Shown: in pieces, positions 52,516-61,490 of the stretch
Layout of the letters: each line of letters begins with the position of its first letter
Numbering within the stretch: the first letter of the stretch is position 1
Assembly (NCBI RefSeq): GCF_014203225.1
Contig: NZ_JACHIO010000004.1
Location: 332,651-396,650 of the forward strand
Reading direction: 5' to 3'
DNA length: 64,000 bases
Origin: Granulicella mallensis
Lineage (GTDB): Bacteria > Acidobacteriota > Terriglobia > Terriglobales > Acidobacteriaceae
Position numbers and translations under genes: made by a program
The notes under the pieces: generated by a model
Databases searched by the model: none
Seen by the model: only the letters and a program-made list of their open reading frames with translations
Told to the model about the DNA's origin: nothing

Positions 52516-54912
52516 CTACTTCTTCGCCTGGTCGATCTCGATGGTTGTATGCACTGGAGGTGCTTCCTGCTTTCCATTCAAATTGGCGAGCGCCGTTGCG
52601 TTGACAAGAGCCACATCCGTCTTTCCGGGTGCGAGCGCGGTGAACTCGAGAGTCAACCGTGCGCCGTCGGGGTTCGGGGTTTTGACCGATGACGATGCGG
52701 ACACATGAATGCCGACGAGTCCAGGCGCGAGCACACTGCGGGTAAAGGTGAGAGGCGTACCGTCACTCGCCGTGGCCTGATCGGCATCCACGTTCGATAG
52801 CGACAGATCATGCGGATCGAATTGCAAAAGCATCGGCAACAACTGAGACTCTACAGCGCCATGGAAGTCGATGGAAACCTTGAACGTTTCGCCTACGACA
52901 CGATGATGTTCGTTACTCGCGAAACTGAAGGCCGTTGAATCCAATTTTCCTGAGTCTGGCCTTCTCGTATTGGACAACATCTGGCCATCGTCCGCTAAGA
53001 GCTTCGAACTCCCTTTGCCGGGAAGAGTTTCATCTGCCAGGTCTTTAATCATCGCAGCCGCAGCCGTCGCCGCTGTCGTCTTCGACCCCACGTCTCTATC
53101 TTCAGACTTCCGTACAGCGGGAGCGAAGGCTGAAGAATCATCACCCGTGGAAGTACGCCTCAATTCGACCACGTTCGCAGTACCCGTATCGATTGCGCGC
53201 AGGTTGAGCTTCTGCAACAGGGTCTCGCGAATGATGTGCGGGACCAGCAGGAAGACGATCTCATCGTTCTGCAATGTCTTTGTCTGGGTCCCGAACAGGT
53301 ATTTGAGAATGGGCAACTCTCCCAGGCCTGGCGTGCCGGAGCCGGAAACGCTGTCCTGCTTCGTGACAAGCCCCGCGAGAATGGAGGGTTCGCCATCCCT
53401 AAGCTTGATGGTTTGCTCGAGGACCTTCTGCCCGATCACGGGCTCCTGCACATTGCTGATCGTGTCGTAGGTATCGATCTGCGAGACCTCTACCTTCATC
53501 TTCAGGGAGACGCCTCCATCGGAATGGACCACAGGCGTGATCTCCATGTTGACGCCAACATCGTTATAAGCAAACTGGGTCTGTACTCCGAGCGAGCTCA
53601 CACCGCCTACTGGCGAACTCAATGATCCCGTTGCAACCGGCACTCTCTGCCCAATCTTCAATGTGGCCTTCTGGCCGTCTGTCGCCCGGAGACGAGGGTT
53701 CTGCAGGATCCTCGTATTGGTGTCCTGCAGAAGGGCGTTCACGGTTCCACCAGTCACCGTGACAGCAAAGTTGGTCGCATTCGTATTAGCGAGTGTGTTG
53801 AGAGTGAAGCTGGAAGGATTTTGAGTCCCTGAATTCGAATTGTTGTTGGCTGCGTTGTTGTTACTGCTGCTGGCCTGTGGAGTGAGGCTGAAAGACTGCG
53901 GAAGAGTAATGCCCAGCGTGCGGGTCTTATCCCTATCCACCTCCATCACAGCCACATCGATGACAACCTCTGCTTTCTCGCGGTCGAGGTCATGGATCAG
54001 CTTGCCCGCGAGCATCAACTCATCCGGCGTACCTCGCAAAACAATGGCATCCTGGGTCGAGACAAGGTAGATCTTGATTGCAGGATCGAGCATGTTGCGA
54101 AGAGCGATGAGTATCTCGTTGGCATCATTCTGCTGGTCCGGGGCTGTCAGATAGAAGATCTGACAAGCCAACTGGTCCAGATCGGTTCTCTTCGTCCGGC
54201 TGTTCTGCGCTACAAGAATCGTGTTGGGAGTCAGCGGCTTATAAAACGTTCCTGACAGAGTCTCGACCACTCTCAAAGCCTCTTCGACATTGACGTCCTG
54301 GAGATCAACCGAGATGCGCTTTGATTGATATTCAGGATCGAAAGCAATATTAAGCCCGGCAAGCTTTCCGAGACTCGTATAGATGCTCTTCACGTCCTCG
54401 GTCGCGTGGTACGTGACCATACTGTCTGATAAATGCTTGAGACTGACGGGAGCGGCAAGGCTCGCATACTCATGCAGAAATTCATCTTCTTCGCTCTTCT
54501 GCTCTATGTGGGCGGGGTCTGACGTCGGCGTGAGCGCTGCCTGCTCGTGTTGAGCGATTCTTATCTCCTGAAGTGCGGTTTCATTGGACGGATCGACCTC
54601 TGCGGCGCGCATAAAGTTGAGAATTGCGCCGGTGTAATCGCCGTTCTGTCGAAGGACGCGGCCACGATCTATGTGCTGGGTCGCAGCCATGAAGCGCATG
54701 TTTTGAAGATGCGTTTCATAGCGAATATCTTTTGGCTTCTTTTCGTGAGCCTGTTTGTACGCCTCGTAAGCGGCGTCGTAGTCCTTCTTCGCCTCAGCCG
54801 TCTGCCCTTTCCTGTCGAGAGCCTGCGCGCTTTCGGCATGTGCATTCTGCAGAAATATAAAGAGCGCGGCGAAGAACAAGGATAGGCACAGCAACTTCTT
54901 TTGCGTAATCAT
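52516..54912 (-). CDS. GspD/PilQ-type secretin with TPR and cohesin-like domains
   Basis: 798 residues. Signal peptide to about residue 26, TPR-type helices (about 28-130), a secretin N domain segment (SIYTSLGKLAGLNIAFDPEYQSKRISVDL), two more N-type domains, the secretin core (about 410-590, with VPVATGS, GVNMEITPVVHSDGGVSL and LPILKYLFGTQTK plus LVPHIIRE), a linker with Ala/Thr, and a C-terminal cohesin-like beta-domain (FKVSIDFHGAVESQLLPMLLQFDP). Outer-membrane channel of a type II or type IV pilus-like system. No other secretion genes are next to it, so its partners are elsewhere. An Asn/Ser-rich stretch (about residues 345-365) is low complexity. Confidence 0.88.
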   Translation of the reverse strand: MITQKKLLCLSLFFAALFIFLQNAHAESAQALDRKGQTAEAKKDYDAAYEAYKQAHEKKPKDIRYETHLQNMRFMAATQHIDRGRVLRQNGDYTGAILNFMRAAEVDPSNETALQEIRIAQHEQAALTPTSDPAHIEQKSEEDEFLHEYASLAAPVSLKHLSDSMVTYHATEDVKSIYTSLGKLAGLNIAFDPEYQSKRISVDLQDVNVEEALRVVETLSGTFYKPLTPNTILVAQNSRTKRTDLDQLACQIFYLTAPDQQNDANEILIALRNMLDPAIKIYLVSTQDAIVLRGTPDELMLAGKLIHDLDREKAEVVIDVAVMEVDRDKTRTLGITLPQSFSLTPQASSSNNNAANNNSNSGTQNPSSFTLNTLANTNATNFAVTVTGGTVNALLQDTNTRILQNPRLRATDGQKATLKIGQRVPVATGSLSSPVGGVSSLGVQTQFAYNDVGVNMEITPVVHSDGGVSLKMKVEVSQIDTYDTISNVQEPVIGQKVLEQTIKLRDGEPSILAGLVTKQDSVSGSGTPGLGELPILKYLFGTQTKTLQNDEIVFLLVPHIIRETLLQKLNLRAIDTGTANVVELRRTSTGDDSSAFAPAVRKSEDRDVGSKTTAATAAAAMIKDLADETLPGKGSSKLLADDGQMLSNTRRPDSGKLDSTAFSFASNEHHRVVGETFKVSIDFHGAVESQLLPMLLQFDPHDLSLSNVDADQATASDGTPLTFTRSVLAPGLVGIHVSASSSVKTPNPDGARLTLEFTALAPGKTDVALVNATALANLNGKQEAPPVHTTIEIDQAKK

Positions 54913-54996
54913 CGAATGAAATCTACTTTCATAAAGTACGTGGCCTCGTCCGGCACTCTTTGCCTGTGGACTCGGTGGAGAAAGAAAAGGGTTTGT

Positions 54997-55470
54997 CTAG
55001 ACCGTTTTCGGCAAGATCTTCGCTGCGTTGCTTGCTCTCCACTCCCGTGGACTTACCCCAACATGCCGTACAAAGGCTCGGTAGAATGCCGCCCGATGCG
55101 AGAAACCGCACTCAACGGCAATTCGAGATACCCGCTGCGCTGGATCGAGAAGAAGCTGCTTGGCGTGCGCGAGCCTGCTCTCGATCTGCCACGTATACGG
55201 CGTTTTGCCCGTCGTTCTCTTGAATGCCCGGGCAAAGTGTCCTACGGATAGATGACAAGCCACTGCCAGTCCACGAACCGACACTCGGTCGTGAAGCGAT
55301 GCCGCCATCAGGTCTTTCGCCATCTGCACCTGCCATGGGTTGAGACGGGGACCTTGTGTGGCGTGACCTGCGGCATCCTCCGTGTCCGCCTTGCGAGATC
55401 CGTATTCCGGCTTTTGAGCGCAGGAAGACACGGGATACTCGACACCGTATTGAGTGATGGAATCCTTCAT
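54997..55470 (-). CDS. AraC-type regulator, DNA-binding domain only
   Basis: 157 residues. The double helix-turn-helix fills the C-terminal 105 residues (LAVACHLSVGHFARAFKRTTG and IAVECGFSHRAAFYRAFVRHVGVSPREWR). The first 50 residues are polar and lack a sensor domain. It may be a truncated full-length regulator or a short AraC type. No clear target among neighbours. Confidence 0.8.
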   Translation of the reverse strand: MKDSITQYGVEYPVSSCAQKPEYGSRKADTEDAAGHATQGPRLNPWQVQMAKDLMAASLHDRVSVRGLAVACHLSVGHFARAFKRTTGKTPYTWQIESRLAHAKQLLLDPAQRVSRIAVECGFSHRAAFYRAFVRHVGVSPREWRASNAAKILPKTV

Positions 55471-55916
55471 TGTGGCCGATCAATGCAATAGACCGGGCCT
55501 CACTTGAGGATGTCACCCTGGTAAGGTAACCAAAACTGCGCAATCGTCATGAGGCGATGCGGAGTAGCGTGAACAAACAGCAATCGTTGCGTCTTCTTGA
55601 GCGGTCCAAACGATAACTGAGTACTTTTGGGGAGGCTCGCCAGAAGGGCCTTGTTGGCCGGTTCAAAGTCGCGAGCCAATCCCCTTTCCGGGTAAGCTAT
55701 ACAAAAACACGGGCGTCACCCGCTCCTGCACTGGTTGTGCTTCACGAGCCTTCACGGTATTTGTGGCCAGTTTCCGGTCTTTTCGAGGATGACGCTTAAG
55801 AAGCAACTGATATCGGCCCTAATGGGTCGACAATAGTGATGACGGCAAGGGCTGGTGAGCGGAGTTCGTCAGCGGCCTGGCATTCTATTGAGGTAAGAGG
55901 GAAATAAAGAGATCAC
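55471..55916. other. Intergenic stretch with no assigned gene
   Basis: 446 bases. A minus-strand reading ending near 55500 gives about 65 codons (...DFEPANKALLASLPKSTQLS...) without a recognised start or family, which could be a gene relic. No hairpin or repeat of the known families is seen. Promoter of the aminotransferase gene should lie at the right end. Confidence 0.4.
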
Positions 55917-57098
55917 ATGAACGAAGAATTCCCAAGAATCAAGCGGCTCCCTGCCTATGTCTTCAACATCACCGGAGAGTTGAAGTCGGCTGCGCGTAAG
56001 CGTGGAGAAGACATTATCGACTTCGGCATGGGCAATCCTGATGGAGCAACCCCTTCGCACATCGTTGAGAAGATGATCGAGGCTGCCCGCAAGCAGCAGA
56101 CGCACCGCTACTCGCTTTCAAAGGGCATCCCGCGGCTTCGCAAGGCGATCTGCAACTGGTACGCACAGAGATACGGTGTTGACCTGGACCCGGCGACTGA
56201 AGCCATCATGACCATCGGCTCCAAGGAAGGCATCGCCCACTTGTGCCTGGCTGTGCTCGACAAGGGCGACACGGTGCTCGTCCCCAACCCAAGCTATCCC
56301 ATCCACATCTACGGTCCGGTCATCGCCGGGGCCGACGTGTTGAGTGTTCCGATTACGAACTCAACCGACGACTTCCTGACTCACATTCAGGATGTGATTC
56401 CGCGCATGACACCGCGGCCGAAGGTTCTGATCGTAAACTTCCCGGCTAACCCCACAGCACAGTGCGTCGACCTGCCTTTCTTTGAGAAGCTGGTTGCCAT
56501 CTGCAGGGAATATGGCATCTGGCTGGTGCACGATCTGGCGTACGCAGACATCGCGTTCGATGGCTATAAGCCCCCCAGCGTCATGCAGGTCCCTGGCGCA
56601 AAAGACATTGCCGTTGAGTTTTTCACGCTGTCGAAGAGCTACAACATGCCCGGATGGCGTGTCGGCTTCATGGTTGGCAACCAGAAACTCGTCGGGGCGC
56701 TCTCTCGCATTAAGAGCTACTTCGACTATGGAACCTTCACGCCGATTCAGGTCGCCTCTATCCTGGCGCTCGAAGGGCCTCAGGAGTGCGTCCAGCAGAT
56801 CTGTGACACCTATCGCTCCCGCCGCGATGTGCTGGTCCACGGCCTCAACAAGCTCGGCTGGGCAGTCGATATGCCTAAGGCGACCATGTTCGCCTGGGCC
56901 AGGATTCCTGAGCAGTACCAACACCTAAAATCTCTTGAATTTTCAAAACTTGTTCTGGAAGAGGCGAGAGTGGCAGTAAGTCCGGGTATCGGTTTTGGAG
57001 AATATGGAGACGACTTCGTCCGCTTCTCGTTGATTGAAAACGAAGCACGCATTCGCCAGGCATTGCGCGGATTTAAGGACATGTTCGGGCGGCGATAG
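55917..57098 (+). CDS. alaC: PLP-dependent aminotransferase, alanine aminotransferase (AlaC)-like
   Basis: 393 residues, class I/II aminotransferase fold. The Schiff-base Lys is in TLSKSYNMPGWRVGF near residue 240; other marks are DFGMGNPDG, the PNPSYPIHIYG strand, NFPANPTAQ and HDLAYADIAFDG (Asp and Tyr that contact PLP), and FVRFSLIE near the C-terminus (substrate-binding Arg). Closest in form to glutamate-pyruvate aminotransferase AlaC. Start ATG 55917 with a weak Shine-Dalgarno sequence. Confidence 0.85.
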   Translation: MNEEFPRIKRLPAYVFNITGELKSAARKRGEDIIDFGMGNPDGATPSHIVEKMIEAARKQQTHRYSLSKGIPRLRKAICNWYAQRYGVDLDPATEAIMTIGSKEGIAHLCLAVLDKGDTVLVPNPSYPIHIYGPVIAGADVLSVPITNSTDDFLTHIQDVIPRMTPRPKVLIVNFPANPTAQCVDLPFFEKLVAICREYGIWLVHDLAYADIAFDGYKPPSVMQVPGAKDIAVEFFTLSKSYNMPGWRVGFMVGNQKLVGALSRIKSYFDYGTFTPIQVASILALEGPQECVQQICDTYRSRRDVLVHGLNKLGWAVDMPKATMFAWARIPEQYQHLKSLEFSKLVLEEARVAVSPGIGFGEYGDDFVRFSLIENEARIRQALRGFKDMFGRR

Positions 57099-57186
57099 CC
57101 TCGTCATTTTTTCGAATCCGTGACTGCCGAGCCCCTGCGTTATTAGAATGAACGCGCACATGGCGCGTCTCATGAAGGAGAACCTA

Positions 57187-57906
57187 ATGGCCGACAACAC
57201 CATCCTCGCCCCCGCAGTAGAACTCGCCGCAAAGAACAAAGCGCACGTCCCCAACGAGAGCCCCGAATACCGCCAGGCTCGGAACGCCCTTCTCGCCGAG
57301 GAGATCGAACTGCGGCGTCACATCGAACGCGTCGCCGCCCTGCGGCGCACCCTTCCCCCAGGCGGGGTAGTCCCCGAAGATTATGCCTTCGAAGGCCAAA
57401 ACGGCAGGGTCCGTCTCTCTCAACTCTTCGGCGACAAGGACACCCTTGTCCTCTACAGCATGATGTTTGGCCCGCAACGCGAACGAGCCTGTCCTATGTG
57501 CACCGCCATGCTCACGTCATGGGAGGGGACGGCCAGAAATCTACGCGAGCGCGTCGCCCTCGCCATCACTGCACGCTCACCGATCGAACGCCTCCTCGAC
57601 TTCAAGAAAGAACGAGGCTGGAATAACCTGCAGCTCTACTCCGACACCAAAGGCGACTACACCCGCGCCTATGTCAGCGCCGAGGATGCCGACGTGCCGG
57701 CCCTCACCGTCTTCACTCGCAGAGATGGCACAATCCACCACTTCTGGAGCGGAGAGATGAGTGGCGAGATGGCCGACCCCGGCCAGGACCCACGCGGTGC
57801 CCCGGACCTTGACCCCTTGTGGACGATCTTCGACCTCACACCCGCAGGCCGCGACGCCACCTGGTACCCAAAACTCGAATATCCCAGCCTGACGACGATC
57901 AAGTGA
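57187..57906 (+). CDS. DUF899 family thioredoxin-like protein
   Basis: About 239 residues from ATG 57187 (GAAGGAGAACC upstream; an in-frame upstream ATG at 57148 would add 13 residues). Contains CPMCTAML (residues 103-110), a thioredoxin-like dithiol, and the family signatures YSMMFGP, LPPGG, HHFWSGE and TWYPKLEYP. DUF899 proteins are uncharacterised predicted oxidoreductases. It lies close behind the aminotransferase gene with about 90 bases between. Confidence 0.85.
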   Translation: MADNTILAPAVELAAKNKAHVPNESPEYRQARNALLAEEIELRRHIERVAALRRTLPPGGVVPEDYAFEGQNGRVRLSQLFGDKDTLVLYSMMFGPQRERACPMCTAMLTSWEGTARNLRERVALAITARSPIERLLDFKKERGWNNLQLYSDTKGDYTRAYVSAEDADVPALTVFTRRDGTIHHFWSGEMSGEMADPGQDPRGAPDLDPLWTIFDLTPAGRDATWYPKLEYPSLTTIK

Positions 57907-58044
57907 CAACTTCGCTCCACCTTCGGGCCTCTTCATCGCTAGCCTATTGTTCTCGGCAGGGCCTTCCATTCAGTAGATAATGGATTAAATAAACAGAAAG
58001 ATTGGAAGGCGTTAGGTCGGCGATTTTCTAAGATTAAAATCAAG

Positions 58045-58545
58045 ATGTTGCCGTCCGCATTGCGATATATGGAATTACGATTTGCAAAAGTGTTTGACCT
58101 CCCTTCCATTGTCCAGCTGATCAATGAAGCCTTTTCTGTCGAAGCGGCCTTTAAGGTTGGGGATCGCATAGACATTGAAGAAGTTAAAGAATTGTTCGAC
58201 AAAGGGTACTTTTTAGTACTGGAAGAAAACGGAATTCTTCAAGCTAATGTGTATTTGGAATTGCGTGTCGAGCGAGCTTATCTGGGTCTACTGTCAATAA
58301 GGCAAGATCGCCAAGGTTCTGGTTTCGGCGCGCGTTTGATGGCCGCGGCAGAGAAGCTTGCACGTGAGTCGGATTGCCGTTTTATAGATCTTCGGATTGT
58401 AAATTTGCGCAGAGAACTCTCACTCTTTTACGAGAAGCTGGGTTATCGCGTTGTCGGAGAAGAACAGCTAGACGCAGAGATACAAGCTAAGTTCACGCAA
58501 TCCGCACATTTCATCAATATGTCGAAAGACCTGGTTCACAACTGA
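58045..58545 (+). CDS. GNAT-family N-acetyltransferase
   Basis: 166 residues. The acetyl-CoA site RQDRQGSGFGARLMAAAE (R/Q-x2-G-x-G/A form) lies near residue 95, with the N-terminal strand MELRFAKVFDLPSIVQLINEAF and the C-terminal EKLGYRVVG motif typical of GNAT proteins. Substrate unknown. The gene is lower in GC than its neighbours, and the start is poorly defined: ATG 58045 or the second ATG at 58069 (MELRF). Confidence 0.8.
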   Translation: MLPSALRYMELRFAKVFDLPSIVQLINEAFSVEAAFKVGDRIDIEEVKELFDKGYFLVLEENGILQANVYLELRVERAYLGLLSIRQDRQGSGFGARLMAAAEKLARESDCRFIDLRIVNLRRELSLFYEKLGYRVVGEEQLDAEIQAKFTQSAHFINMSKDLVHN

Positions 58546-58794
58546 GACTGTAATTCTGATCTCAAGTCCATCCGAATTCCCAATTGAAATTGGGAATCTA
58601 CCTGTGAACACATCGCCGTAGAATTGGCTTTCAAAACATCAGAGATGGCACAGTCCTACGAGATGCTCACGCCGGCAGGAACAGAGCCGCAGTGGGGGGG
58701 CGGCTTGAACCGGTATAACCGGCAGATTTGATTCCAGCCGCTTGAGTCTGGCATCAAATCTCTTGTGCCAAACGCAACTAAGTTGTTGATTTGA
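58546..58794. other. Intergenic stretch downstream of tRNA-Val
   Basis: No gene or named repeat is recognised. It contains a short palindrome (AACCGGTATAACCGG-type, near 58707-58725) and two copies of CAAATC. Position directly at the 3' side of a tRNA gene makes it a possible integration site, but no element is present. Confidence 0.35.
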
Positions 58795-58869
58795 TGGTGG
58801 GCACAGCAGGATTCGAACCTACGACTTCCACCGTGTGAAGGTGGCACTCTACCGCTGAGTTATGCGCCC
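58795..58869 (-). tRNA. tRNA-Val (anticodon CAC)
   Basis: Cloverleaf is intact on the minus strand: acceptor GGGCGCA pairing with TGTGCCC, D arm CTCAGCGGTAGAG, anticodon stem CCACC/GGTGG with loop TTCACAC (anticodon CAC, reading GUG), T arm CGTAGGTTCGAATCC-type, and an encoded CCA 3' end. Confidence 0.95.
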
Positions 58870-59036
58870 ATCGTCCGCTGAGCTTCAAATTGAAGCCGCA
58901 CGGAGCTATTTGACGGAACCCCACGCCCACCGTAGTGGTTCCAGAGATTCAGTTTAGCATCGCAACCCTGGCCCGCCAACCGTGTTCCTGTCTATGGCAT
59001 CCAACTTGCCGCTTCAAAAGATACAATTACACCCTG

Positions 59037-59876
59037 ATGAAGTCTTCGCGAACACCCGTGACACCCCCCTCAGAGCCCCGCGCCGAGGTCGACGATCCGC
59101 AGTTCCCGGCGGAATCCGACGACCTGCCGCAACCTGAGGCCGAAGATGGGGTTTCAGAAGATATGGGTACGCTGGCCATCCATCCCGGGCTCCTGAATAC
59201 GCCGCAGGACGTGCATCTTCCTGTCGACCGGCCCCTGGGTGCCGAAGCGCTGACGCCCGAACAGGCTCGTGTCCGGGCTGAGGCCATCGCGCGCGGCGAC
59301 TTTTCGCAGCTCTCCGATGCCGAAGTCATGCTGGAACTGCGTTCAGGGAACCTGGCCGCCTTCGATATCCTGCTTGCAAAGTACCGTAAGCCGATCATTC
59401 ACTTCATGTTCCGCATGGTGCATAACCAGGCCGTGGCCGAGGAGCTTGCGCAGGAAGTCTTTCTTCGCATCTACCGTTCGCGCGAGACCTACCGTGCCGA
59501 GGCCCGCTTCAGCACCTGGCTGTACCGCATCGCAACGAACCTGGGCGTCAACCACGCCCGCGACACGCGCCACGAGCGCTCCGCCTCGACGATCTATCTG
59601 GACGAGACAGACGCCGAAACCGGCACGACGCCCGATGTCGCAGACTCTACGCCCTCCGCCGAAGCCAACCTGCTCCGACGCGAGCGCATGAACGCCATTC
59701 GCCAGCACGTGCTGGCGCTTCCCGAACGGCAGCAGCACGCCGTTCTTATGCACAAGTACGAAGGCATGGACTATAAGCAGATCGGCGAGGTACTGAGGCT
59801 CTCCGAATCCGCAACCAAGTCTCTCCTCTTCCGTGCATACCAAACCTTGCGCGAGAAACTTAAGGATTTCGTTTAG
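59037..59876 (+). CDS. ECF-type RNA polymerase sigma factor
   Basis: 279 residues from ATG 59037 (an upstream extension of the frame has no good start). An acidic 80-residue N-terminus (Asp/Glu/Pro-rich) is followed by sigma region 2 (RKPIIHFMFRMVHNQAVAEELAQEVFLRIYRS, FSTWLYRIATNLGVNHARD) and region 4 (LPERQQHAVLMHKYEGMDYKQIGEVLRLSESATKSLLFRAYQ). RpoE-like stress sigma factor; the long N-terminal tail is unusual for the class. The next gene encodes its likely anti-sigma factor. Confidence 0.9.
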   Translation: MKSSRTPVTPPSEPRAEVDDPQFPAESDDLPQPEAEDGVSEDMGTLAIHPGLLNTPQDVHLPVDRPLGAEALTPEQARVRAEAIARGDFSQLSDAEVMLELRSGNLAAFDILLAKYRKPIIHFMFRMVHNQAVAEELAQEVFLRIYRSRETYRAEARFSTWLYRIATNLGVNHARDTRHERSASTIYLDETDAETGTTPDVADSTPSAEANLLRRERMNAIRQHVLALPERQQHAVLMHKYEGMDYKQIGEVLRLSESATKSLLFRAYQTLREKLKDFV

Positions 59877-60013
59877 GCCGTTATCAACCGAATTACTGGA
59901 TAGTTATGGAACAAAATGGCCCAGCAGATCGTCGAACCCTAGAGAGCCGCTGCAGCATTCCGGCGTACCGGGTATCGACATGACAGCAACACCACCCTGA
60001 TAGGGGGTATTAA

Positions 60014-60553
60014 ATGATTACCGAGATGAATCACAAGATCGATTGCAAAGACTGCCGCTCGCACCTCCCCGATCTCCTCTTTGAAGAGGGCTTCGCGGCG
60101 GCGCACCCTGAGCTGGCGGCGCACATCGAGTCCTGCGCCGAGTGCCGCACCGAACTGAACGAACTGCGCTCCACGCTGGCCCTGCTCGATGAGTACACCG
60201 CGCCGGAGCCCTCGCCCTACTTCGACTCAAAGCTGTATGCACGCCTGCGCGAGGCCCAGGCTGCCGCTCCCGAAGGCATCGTTGAACGTCTGCGTTCCTT
60301 CTTCCTGTTCAGCACGGGGCGGAGCTTCCGTCCGGCCCTTACCGCAGCGCTCGCCGCAGTCCTCCTGGTTGGCGGAGGCGGCACCTTTATCGGACTTCAT
60401 GGCACCTCCGGGACAGCACCCGCGACCCCAGCTACATCCGCTGCGGTCGATGATCTCAAGGTGCTCGATAACAATGTTCAGGCCGAGCAGCAGATGGGTC
60501 AGCTCCTCGACCTGTCCGGCTCCGAGGATGACGACACACCACCTGAGAGTTAA
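60014..60553 (+). CDS. Zinc-finger anti-sigma factor, membrane bound
   Basis: 179 residues. The zinc-binding anti-sigma motif (ZAS) is visible as AAHIESCAECRTEL near residue 35, with further Cys residues (DCKDC) at the N-terminus. One transmembrane helix (ALTAALAAVLLVGGGGTFIGL) near residue 115 leaves a short periplasmic part rich in Thr, Ala and Asp. It lies 137 bases after the sigma gene and probably sequesters it at the membrane. Confidence 0.85.
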   Translation: MITEMNHKIDCKDCRSHLPDLLFEEGFAAAHPELAAHIESCAECRTELNELRSTLALLDEYTAPEPSPYFDSKLYARLREAQAAAPEGIVERLRSFFLFSTGRSFRPALTAALAAVLLVGGGGTFIGLHGTSGTAPATPATSAAVDDLKVLDNNVQAEQQMGQLLDLSGSEDDDTPPES

Positions 60554-60602
60554 CCGCCGTTGATTCCCTCCCTCACCCTTCGCAGCGATTGCTTTCGGTA
60601 TG

Positions 60603-60725
60603 ATGGGAAACGTTCAACATCCTCAAGGCCCGGCAGTTAAAGTGGACAGACGGCTTTTCTCCCGAGTCTTCATTGATTTCGATCGAAGAGGATTCAGAGA
60701 TGCCGTCTGTCTCCTAACAAGATGA
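60603..60725 (+). CDS. 40-residue ORF overlapping the DUF3106 start
   Basis: Reads MGNVQHPQGPAVKVDRRL... and its TGA overlaps the ATG of the next gene (ATGA). The arrangement suits translational coupling in the sigma/anti-sigma/DUF3106 set. Basic and soluble, no family. It may be chance. Confidence 0.3.
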   Translation: MGNVQHPQGPAVKVDRRLFSRVFIDFDRRGFRDAVCLLTR

Positions 60726-61378
60726 CCAGTTTGCTTCCAACTCGCGCTGTCGCAACACTTGCAGGCTTCGCTCTCTGCCTGTTAGTGGCTATTTCGGCGC
60801 CGGAGCAGCAAGCCACCGCCGCAGCTCCTCTACAAAACAACGCGGCAGCTCCGCACCCCGGCAGCACCCCTGTTGGACATCGAACGAATACGATTCCCAC
60901 CTCCAATACGATCGCCGCTAAAAATGAGCATCTGCTGCAGTGGATCGACCGTCACAGCAATCTGACGCCGGAACAGCAGCTGCAGGCCTTTGGACAAGAG
61001 CACCCTGGCTTCCGCAGCCTGCCGCCGGAGAAGCAACAGCAGCTGCGGGCTCGCCTGGCAGAACTCAACGCGATGCCCCCGGCCAAACGCAAGCACCTGC
61101 TGGAATGGAATGAAACGATGGCGCGGCTGAACCCTGCCCAACGCAGCCAGGTAAACAATGCGATGAAGCAGCTTGCGGCCCTTCCCCAGGACCAGCACCT
61201 CTACGTTGCCCGCACCTTCCGCGGGCTTCGCGAACTTCCTCCCGAGCAGCGCAAGGCAGTATTGAGCTCCGATCGCTTCGACCATCTCAACGCCGCCGAA
61301 CGGGCCACGCTGAACAGCCTGATGGTGGTGGAATCCCTACTTCCACCACCCTACGACCCGGACCAGCCAGGCCACTAA
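60722..61378 (+). CDS. DUF3106 exported protein
   Basis: 218 residues with a signal peptide or single TM near residues 10-28. The mature chain is a run of amphipathic helical repeats (LNPAQRSQVNNAMKQLAALP, LPPEQRKAVLSSDRF, LTPEQQLQAF) of the DUF3106 type, resembling periplasmic Spy/CpxP-like helical proteins. Co-directional with the sigma and anti-sigma genes, so it may be their envelope partner. The stop codon TAA (61376-61378) is the first bases of a mobile repeat. Confidence 0.82.
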   Translation: MTSLLPTRAVATLAGFALCLLVAISAPEQQATAAAPLQNNAAAPHPGSTPVGHRTNTIPTSNTIAAKNEHLLQWIDRHSNLTPEQQLQAFGQEHPGFRSLPPEKQQQLRARLAELNAMPPAKRKHLLEWNETMARLNPAQRSQVNNAMKQLAALPQDQHLYVARTFRGLRELPPEQRKAVLSSDRFDHLNAAERATLNSLMVVESLLPPPYDPDQPGH

Positions 61379-61490
61379 AGCAAATCTCCTGTAGGTGTAT
61401 AGCGAAACCACGACACTTATGGCCGTTTTTCCCCAGAAAAACGGTGCTGAAAGCCCGATTCAACTGCCCAGTAATAGGAGATTTGCTCTA
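61376..61490. mobile_element. 115-bp TA-flanked palindromic element between convergent genes
   Basis: Ends TAAAGCAAATCTCCTGTAGG and CCTATTACTGG...GAGATTTGCTCTA; a second inner stem CCGTTTTTCCCCAGAAAAACGG. Same family as 13280-13395 (TGTAGGTGTAnAGC inside). The left TA is part of the DUF3106 stop codon and the right TA part of the proline dehydrogenase stop codon, so the element fills the gap exactly. Confidence 0.85.

Noticed and set aside
58546..58869. Integrated element at the tRNA-Val 3' end
   Set aside because: No integrase, no direct repeat of the tRNA end and no foreign gene block next to it.
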